This document shows positions 6,576 through 11,225 of a DNA stretch of 11,225 nucleotides, one piece after another; position 1 is the first letter of the stretch, and every line of letters starts with the position of its first letter. The translations under genes were made by a program, and so were the position numbers. This DNA is from Lentihominibacter faecis. GTDB taxonomy: Bacteria > Bacillota > Clostridia > Peptostreptococcales > Anaerovoracaceae. A model generated the notes under the pieces. That model was not told the origin of the DNA, ran no database searches, and saw only the letters and a program-made list of their open reading frames with translations. The stretch is taken from positions 1 through 11,225 of the forward strand of contig NZ_JACRWC010000070.1 of assembly GCF_014306095.1 (NCBI RefSeq), read 5' to 3'.

Positions 6576-6582
6576 AAAGGAG
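6576..6582 (+). promoter_or_regulatory. Ribosome binding site that fixes the bofA start
   Basis: AAAGGAG lies 7 bases before the ATG at 6590. This gives a 90-residue BofA close to the known family length, whereas the longer in-frame GTG at 6500 starts inside the terminator hairpin. Confidence 0.85.
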
Positions 6583-6589
6583 CGGCAGA

Positions 6590-6862
6590 ATGGATCTGGG
6601 AATGGAAACCAGTGTTTTTTTAGCATACACAGCTGGGATGTTACTGTTATACTTTTGCGGGAGACTGCTGTTTGTCCCCCTTAAATTCATACTGAAACTT
6701 TTAATCTGCAGTCTGGCAGGAGGGGTGTTCCTGGTTTTAATTCGGATTTTCGGAGATACAATGGGCCTGTTTTTGCCGATAAATCCTGTAAACTCGCTGA
6801 TTGCAGGGGTTTGCGGGGTTCCGGGAGTTGCTGCGCTATTACTTTATTTTCAACTGGTGTAG
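6590..6862 (+). CDS. bofA: Pro-sigma-K processing inhibitor BofA
   Basis: A 90-residue membrane protein of the BofA family. In Bacillus subtilis BofA sits in the outer forespore membrane and holds the intramembrane protease SpoIVFB inactive until the engulfed forespore signals, delaying sigma-K activation. The C-terminal signature INPVNSLIAGVCGVPGVA (64-81) is diagnostic. Hydrophobic segments are at about 9-29, 31-53 and 68-88. The start at 6590 gives a length close to the B. subtilis protein (87 residues) and has a good AAAGGAG. Its place after recR matches B. subtilis, but no intervening yaaL-like gene is evident here. No separate promoter is obvious in 6525-6575, so it may depend on read-through past the weak terminator. 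Presence implies a sporulation-competent lineage, although Clostridia often control sigma-K differently. Confidence 0.92.
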   Translation: MDLGMETSVFLAYTAGMLLLYFCGRLLFVPLKFILKLLICSLAGGVFLVLIRIFGDTMGLFLPINPVNSLIAGVCGVPGVAALLLYFQLV

Positions 6863-6922
6863 CGTCCTCGAAGATAGTCTGCTGCTGCCGAAATGATTTT
6901 GAAAATGTTGTTTTCTTTTGAC

Positions 6923-6951
6923 TTGATTCTGGATATGCATGAAGATATAAT
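6923..6951 (+). promoter_or_regulatory. Promoter of the complex I-like operon
   Basis: TTGATT (6923-6928), a 17-base spacer and a perfect TATAAT (6946-6951) lie 43 bases before the first gene of the operon. A TTGACT at 6918 is nearby but would give a 22-base spacer, so it is less likely to be the -35. The rest of the gap after bofA (6863-6922) is AT-rich and holds no gene or good terminator; only a weak GAAAA/TTTTC hairpin is present. Confidence 0.78.
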
Positions 6952-6994
6952 ATAAACTAGACAAATATTTCAATGCTATTATTAGGAGGATTTC

Positions 6995-8881
6995 ATGGGC
7001 ATTATTATTTCTCTTACAGCGTTTCCTGTAATCATTGCCTTGATTCTTTTAGTAACTAAGGGGGATAAGACCAGAAATGGGGTCATGGCGTTCGCATCGA
7101 TCGCAATGACTGCGGCATCCATTGCTGCAGTGGTATTGTATTTTCCTTCTGGAGAGAAGTTCTTCAAATTCCATTTTGGATTCGTAAACTATGTCGTGAT
7201 CGGTATTGCGGCAGTGATTGCGATTTATCTGATTTATGAAGGATTGCGCCACAGAAGATATGCGGCTCCCTTATTTGCTTTTGTTCAGGTGGCAGCCCTT
7301 GCTGTCTTTGAGCTGATTCAGGGAACAGGAATTAAAGTAGAGCATAATTTATATGTGGATCGATTTTCAATGATCCTCATGATTTTCATATCAATTACAG
7401 GCGGTTTGATCTGTTGTTACGGAAATCGGTATATGGACAGGTTCCATCAGAAATATCCAGAACTGAAGGATAGAAGAAATGTGTTTTTTGCAGTGATCTT
7501 TTTTGGCATTGCAGCTATGATGGGGCTTGTGATCTTTAATAATCTGCTGTGGATCTATCTTGTGTGGGAGATCATCATAGTGACATCGTTCGTGCTGATT
7601 GGTTATGCAGGTACTGCAGGTGCTTTGAGGGCAGCATTTCATTATTTGACGTGGAATCTGTTCGGCGGACTGGCACTGACTGCAGGGATCCTGATCTTAG
7701 GACAGGTGTTTGGAACGCTGGAATTGAATGTTGTAATGAAAATAGGATCTCTCTATGGTGATATGGTCGCGATCCCGGCGATTTTTATTGTTCTGGCTGG
7801 ATTGATCCTTGCTATGCAGATCCCGTTTTCCGGCTGGCTGATCCGTGGAGAAGATTTCACGTCGCCGGCAATCGCAGTGATCAGCTGTGTAACGAGTGCA
7901 AATGCAGGCGTTTTTCTGATTTTGAAGCTGGCACCGGTACTCGGCACAGAAAATTTTGCAGGAATCATGACGATGATGGTAGGAGGGATCACCTTCCTTG
8001 CCGCGTCACTGGTGGCAGTGTTTCGACCTGAGGCGGCAAAGACCGTATCATGCTCTACTGTAGCATCTATGGGCCTGATCGTGGCCTGTGGCGGGATCGG
8101 ATCAGCAGAAGCCGTAGCGGCAGGGATTCTACTGCTGTTGCTTCATGGTGTCTCTAAAGCGTTAATGTTGGCAAGTGCAGGGACTGCTGCACTTGATCAT
8201 GAAAAATACGATGGAAGACAGGATCTTTCAATACGGGAATTGTTTACAGGAAGACCAAAGCTGTCAGCATGCATGCTGACAGGAACCGCAGCATTATTCA
8301 TGGCGAACTTTGAACTGCTGATCATGCGATACAATTCACTTTCTGAGTTCGCAGAATCAGGAAATATTCTTTTGTTTGCAGCTCTTTGTTTTGGTGCGGG
8401 AGCAGCGATCTTTTATCTTGCAAAATGTATGGGGCAGCTGACATTGACTGCAGCAGAGCCGGAGCTGGATGCGGGAGAGACTTCGCTGACGCGACCTGTA
8501 AAGCTTCTGGTAGCGCTGACGGTATTTCTGTGTATAGTGTTCCCGCTGATATCTATGTTTGGCGTTATGCCGTATCTGGAGATTGCTTTTGGAGGTGTGT
8601 CTGCAGCGGGAAATCTGGTGGACAGTCTCATGGGACTGATTGTTATCGTTTTTCTCGTGATCCTTTGCGGGGTGTTTTATGGCGGCAGGAAAAAGTATGT
8701 TTTACCGGAACCGACAGAAGGTGTGCAGTGTGAAGCGTGCGATATTCGTCATGCTGTAGATACGAGAATTTTTGAAAAGAAGACGATCCTGATCGGAGGG
8801 ATTTTGTCCGCGATCAGCATTATAATAAGTCTTGGCTTTATGATCGGCACCCTTGTAAGATTGTTGGGAGGTGCAGCATGA
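6995..8881 (+). CDS. NuoL/HyfB-like antiporter-type membrane subunit
   Basis: A 628-residue polytopic membrane protein of the complex I/Mrp antiporter-like family, with about 14-16 helices by eye. These subunits carry the ion-translocating half-channels of complex I and group 4 hydrogenases. Recognisable family landmarks are Trp-Glu192 in transmembrane helix 5 (IYLVWE), the QIPFSGWL segment (275-282) matching the usual QxPFHxWLP, VSCSTVASMGLI (351-362) and the helix-11 HGVSKAL with His384 and Lys388. The normally conserved lysines of helices 7 and 8 are missing: by motif alignment Leu272 and Asn303 stand in their places, and the two conserved histidines nearby are serines. The C-terminal loop has a C-x-x-C (VQCEACDIRH) before the last helix. 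The start has AGGAGGA at 6984-6990. The stop overlaps the next gene by 4 bases (ATGA). It is the first of four co-directional subunit genes, which argues against a stand-alone Mrp antiporter. Confidence 0.87.
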   Translation: MGIIISLTAFPVIIALILLVTKGDKTRNGVMAFASIAMTAASIAAVVLYFPSGEKFFKFHFGFVNYVVIGIAAVIAIYLIYEGLRHRRYAAPLFAFVQVAALAVFELIQGTGIKVEHNLYVDRFSMILMIFISITGGLICCYGNRYMDRFHQKYPELKDRRNVFFAVIFFGIAAMMGLVIFNNLLWIYLVWEIIIVTSFVLIGYAGTAGALRAAFHYLTWNLFGGLALTAGILILGQVFGTLELNVVMKIGSLYGDMVAIPAIFIVLAGLILAMQIPFSGWLIRGEDFTSPAIAVISCVTSANAGVFLILKLAPVLGTENFAGIMTMMVGGITFLAASLVAVFRPEAAKTVSCSTVASMGLIVACGGIGSAEAVAAGILLLLLHGVSKALMLASAGTAALDHEKYDGRQDLSIRELFTGRPKLSACMLTGTAALFMANFELLIMRYNSLSEFAESGNILLFAALCFGAGAAIFYLAKCMGQLTLTAAEPELDAGETSLTRPVKLLVALTVFLCIVFPLISMFGVMPYLEIAFGGVSAAGNLVDSLMGLIVIVFLVILCGVFYGGRKKYVLPEPTEGVQCEACDIRHAVDTRIFEKKTILIGGILSAISIIISLGFMIGTLVRLLGGAA

Positions 8882-9753
8882 TAATGATTCTGAAAATCGT
8901 GATATCCGCAGTTGCGTATCTCATCCTGGCTCCTTTTGCCGGAGGACTGCTGACCGGGATGGGGCGCCGTTTCTCATCCGGGTTGCAGGCAAAGAGAGGT
9001 GCATCGATGATGCAGCCGTTTCGTGATGTGAAAAAACTGCGCGAAAAAACCTCCGAGGAAGATCGGTATTTGCACGACTACTATGTACGGGCGTTTGTGT
9101 TTTTTGAAATCGTTGCCGGAGTTGCATTCTTCGCAGGAGCAAATCTGCTGTTTGTGATTTTAGCACTGCTTGCTGCCGATGTGTTCCTGGTGGTGGCTGC
9201 CTATGTATCCAATTCAGTGCATGCGCATATGGGTGCAGATTATGAATTGATGAGGATGATGGCGTACTGCCCTATGGTTCTGTTTATGGCGGCAGGTTTT
9301 TCAATGTATTGCGGAAGTATGGAGGTTCGCGATATCATGATCGGATCTTCAATGCCGTTCCTGCCACTGATCGGGATCTTTGCAGGATTCCTGCTGATTT
9401 ACACCATAAAGTCTAGGACTTCCCCGTTCGACCTCAGTTTTTCTTCTGATCCGGCAGGGAAGCGTATCAAGGGGATCACGGAGGCATTTTCTGGAAAGAC
9501 GCTGGCCGCGATGGAAGTGGCTAACTGGTACGAAACCATCCTGATGCTGGGATTCGTATTCCTCTTTTTCAGCAATGGCACGATCTGGGGTCATGTAGTA
9601 GGTGCTGTAGTGGCAATACTTGTATATTTCCTGCGCGTGTTTATCAATAATTGTTCGGCAAGCAGCAAATGGGAGTTTGTTGTTAAAATAGCATGGGGAA
9701 CAGCTGCTGTCCTGGGGGCTGCAAATCTCTTCCTGCTGTATGTTATGATTTAG
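8878..9753 (+). CDS. NuoH/HyfC/EchB-like membrane-anchor subunit
   Basis: A 291-residue membrane protein of the respiratory complex I subunit 1 family, which joins the hydrophilic module to the membrane arm. Family motifs are GLQAKRGASMMQPFRDVKKL (35-54), corresponding to the usual A-R-x-Q-x-R-x-G-P-x-x-x-Q-P-x-x-D-x-x-K-L, TSPFDLS (181-187) and AFSGKTLAAMEVANWYE (203-219). The H-x-E-[IL]-V-x-G segment usual after PFD-[LI]-S is replaced by DPAGKRIKG (191-199), and the conserved Tyr-Glu of the central helix reads Tyr-Cys131. About eight transmembrane helices are expected. The start overlaps the upstream stop (ATGA) and has GGGAGGTG at 8866-8873, so it is translationally coupled. The 3' neighbour begins 12 bases after its stop. 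Confidence 0.88.
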   Translation: MIMILKIVISAVAYLILAPFAGGLLTGMGRRFSSGLQAKRGASMMQPFRDVKKLREKTSEEDRYLHDYYVRAFVFFEIVAGVAFFAGANLLFVILALLAADVFLVVAAYVSNSVHAHMGADYELMRMMAYCPMVLFMAAGFSMYCGSMEVRDIMIGSSMPFLPLIGIFAGFLLIYTIKSRTSPFDLSFSSDPAGKRIKGITEAFSGKTLAAMEVANWYETILMLGFVFLFFSNGTIWGHVVGAVVAILVYFLRVFINNCSASSKWEFVVKIAWGTAAVLGAANLFLLYVMI

Positions 9754-9765
9754 GGAGGTGACAAT

Positions 9766-10275
9766 GTGTCGTATGTAGAAAAAAATCCGTGGATCCTTCA
9801 TTTTGACGGTTCTGGATGCAGTGGATGCGGGATGGAAGTGCAGGCATGTTTCTCACCTAAATTCGATGTGGAACAATATGGCGTTCGCAAAACAGATAAT
9901 CCGAAGCATGCCGACGTACTGTTGATTACCGGGATCGTAGAGGAAGAAAATCGTGATTATCTGGTACATCTGTACGAGAATATGGCAGAGCCGAAGGCTG
10001 TTGTTGCCGTTGGTGCATGTGCATGCTCCGGCGGGATCTTCGAGGGCTGTGGAGATGTGGTGTGCGGAGCAGATCAGGTGCTCCCGGTCGATCTCTATGT
10101 GCCAGGGTGTGCGGCACGTCCTGAGATCATTATAGACGGGATACTGAAATGTTTTGAAAAGCCGGAGACTCTGGAGGAGCCCGTTGCTGTAGAAGATCCT
10201 GCAAAGGACGAGCAGGAGAAAATCGAGGAGAAGCCTGAGGATGTGACAGAGGAGGAACAGGATGATGAAGAGTAG
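9766..10275 (+). CDS. NuoB/hydrogenase small-subunit-like iron-sulfur protein with acidic tail
   Basis: A 169-residue cytoplasmic protein of the NuoB/EchC family, which carries the [4Fe-4S] cluster nearest the catalytic subunit. Four candidate ligands are present: Cys18 and Cys21 in GCSGCGMEV (the hydrogenase-type C-x-x-C-x-x-E, not the adjacent Cys-Cys of complex I), Cys85 in VGACACSGG, and Cys115 in VPGCAARPE. Extra cysteines at 87, 95 and 100 are not usual ligands. Residues 131-169 form a tail in which 20 of 39 residues are Glu or Asp. Translation starts at the GTG at 9766; an ATG two bases earlier is in another frame and stops at once. GGGAGGTG (9753-9760) is the ribosome binding site. 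The end overlaps the next gene by 14 bases, and the tail-coding DNA carries that gene's ribosome binding site. Confidence 0.88.
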   Translation: MSYVEKNPWILHFDGSGCSGCGMEVQACFSPKFDVEQYGVRKTDNPKHADVLLITGIVEEENRDYLVHLYENMAEPKAVVAVGACACSGGIFEGCGDVVCGADQVLPVDLYVPGCAARPEIIIDGILKCFEKPETLEEPVAVEDPAKDEQEKIEEKPEDVTEEEQDDEE

Positions 10276-11189
10276 AACAGAAATATCCGGAAGTTCCGGC
10301 TCATTCCTTTCGATAGAAGCATGTGACCTTCTGGATGAAGTCAAAACGCTTAAGGAAGATGGATGGAGATTTTGTCAGGCCTGTGCAGACCGGCTGGACG
10401 ATGGAATAGAAATCATTTACACCTTTGAAAATACTGCCAAACTTCTTAATCTGAAAATGGTGGTCGCAGAAGAGCAGACGGTAGACAGCATTACGTTTGT
10501 TTTCTGGACTGCATTTGATGCGGAACTGGATATCGCGCGGGACTGTGGCGTAAAATTCAAGCATGTGGCAGAGGAGCATCTGCATGATTTTTACGATGTG
10601 GCTGATATTTCGTATTCCGCAGAGAGGATCCATGGTGATATGGAGGCTCTGACAGAACAGCGCGATTACAGGCAGATGGTATATGTTGCTGAGCGGATGA
10701 CTGGAACAAGCAGTTTCGGTCATAGTCTGGGATTCTGCATGGCTGTGGAGAAAGCATCGAAGATCGAGGTGCCTGCACGTGCGGAATATCTGAGAATTAT
10801 TTTGATGGAACTGTCTCGGGTGCAGAGTCACCTGTACTGGTTGTCTTCCGTGGCAGAACGGATCGGATTTGAGAGTCTGGCGATGGGATTTTTATCTGTG
10901 AGAGAGCCGGTACTTACGATGTTTGATCGTATTTCCGGTAACCGTATCATGCTTTCTCTCTGCAAAGTGGGCGGCATGAAGAAAGATATTTCCACGCAGC
11001 AGCTGGAGGATATCCACAACACCATAGAGAATCTTCGGGAAAGGATCCAGACACTAACGCTTCTGATGAAAGAAGATGCATCGATATGCAGACGTCTGGA
11101 AGGTATTGGTGTTTTGGATGAAAAGACTGCGGAAACATTTTGCGGAGGTCCTGCTGCGAGAGGATCTGCTGTTATGACGGATGCACGCA
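10262..11189 (+). CDS. Fused NuoC/NuoD-like subunit lacking Ni-Fe cysteines (3' truncated by contig end)
   Basis: The reading frame is open from the ATG at 10262 to the adapter, giving 309 residues with no stop because the insert ends. Residues about 15-112 resemble the NuoC (30 kDa) domain (ITFVFWTAFDAELDIARDCG), with the usual PLRKDY end missing. From about 135 the NuoD/group 4 hydrogenase large-subunit fold begins: H154, AVEKASKIEVPARAEYLRII (161-180), MELSRVQSHLYWL (182-194), and GPAARGSAVMTDAR (296-309). The motif that holds two nickel ligands in hydrogenases, R-x-C-G-x-C, reads R145-M-T147-G-T-S150, so both cysteines are absent. The C-terminal ligand motif lies beyond the contig. AGAGGAGG (10248-10255) precedes the start, which overlaps the upstream gene by 14 bases. 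The fusion resembles HycE of formate hydrogenlyase in layout. The missing cysteines fit an Ehr-type complex rather than a hydrogenase. Confidence 0.88.
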
Positions 11190-11225
11190 CTGTCTCTTAT
11201 ACACATCTGACGCTGCCGACGAGCG
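11190..11225 (-). other. Nextera mosaic end plus read-adapter remnant (artefact)
   Basis: Bases 11190-11208 are the reverse complement of the 19-base Tn5 mosaic end. Bases 11209-11222 (GACGCTGCCGACGA) are the reverse complement of the Nextera i5-side adapter tail. The last three bases (GCG) would be the first bases of the index. This is untrimmed library sequence, so the gene reading into it is artificially cut. Confidence 0.98.

Noticed and set aside
6508..6684. A 58-codon ORF overlapping the start of bofA
   Set aside because: Its apparent ribosome binding site and ATG are parts of the terminator hairpin, its product resembles nothing known, and it mostly overlaps bofA in another frame.
6905..6920. 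AT hairpin GAAAA/TTTTC as a bofA terminator
   Set aside because: The stem has a single G-C pair and would be too unstable to terminate transcription.
6995..8881. Stand-alone Mrp-type Na+/H+ antiporter subunit
   Set aside because: Directly coupled to NuoH-, NuoB- and NuoCD-like genes, which are not part of Mrp operons.
20..11189. CRISPR arrays, tRNA or rRNA genes, insertion sequences
   Set aside because: No spaced palindromic direct repeats, no tRNA or rRNA signatures and no transposase were seen; the only direct repeats are the coding 33-bp units at 2811-3074.
1..11225. A composite transposon bounded by 19-bp inverted repeats
   Set aside because: The repeats are the Tn5 mosaic ends of Nextera adapters; the right one continues into the known adapter tail and there is no transposase gene.

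Overview
The window is an assembled contig about 11.17 kb long, with sequencing-library adapter left on both ends: a Nextera/Tn5 mosaic end at 1-19, and a mosaic end plus read-adapter sequence at 11190-11225. Biological sequence therefore runs only from about 20 to 11189. Gene content points to a Gram-positive, endospore-lineage Firmicute of the class Clostridia, probably Lachnospiraceae-like. The reasons are strong AAGGAGG ribosome binding sites, consensus TTGACA/TATAAT promoters, the SRP RNA-dnaX-ybaB-recR-bofA gene order known from Bacillus and Clostridia, and bofA itself, a sporulation gene. The family assignment is inference.

Region by region: (1) 107-2440 holds a two-gene unit, a nitrilase-superfamily amidase and an APC-family amino acid/polyamine permease, closed by a strong intrinsic terminator. 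(2) 2629-3639 holds a small operon with a consensus promoter. It encodes a coiled-coil protein built of eight tandem 11-residue repeats and an XRE-type helix-turn-helix protein. (3) 3648-6862 is the conserved housekeeping block. A consensus promoter drives a short SRP RNA enclosed in an unusually long closing helix, followed by dnaX (DNA polymerase III tau), ybaB/ebfC (nucleoid-associated protein) and recR (recombination repair). An intrinsic terminator follows, and then bofA (pro-sigma-K processing inhibitor). (4) 6923-11189 is an operon with its own promoter encoding a membrane complex related to complex I and group 4 [NiFe] hydrogenases. The subunits are NuoL-like, NuoH-like, NuoB-like and a fused NuoC/NuoD-like protein cut off by the contig end.

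The last operon is the most interesting part. The NuoD-like subunit lacks the N-terminal Cys-x-x-Cys pair that binds the Ni-Fe centre (RxCGxC reads as R-M-T-G-T-S). The NuoB-like subunit keeps four plausible iron-sulfur cysteines. The NuoL-like subunit lacks the lysines normally found in the middle of its proton path. It is therefore probably not a hydrogenase but a member of the 'energy-converting hydrogenase related' (Ehr) type, whose reaction is not known. Several obvious longest-ORF starts in this window are wrong (coiled-coil protein, dnaX, bofA), and corrected starts are given with the promoter, RNA, terminator and ribosome-binding-site evidence.
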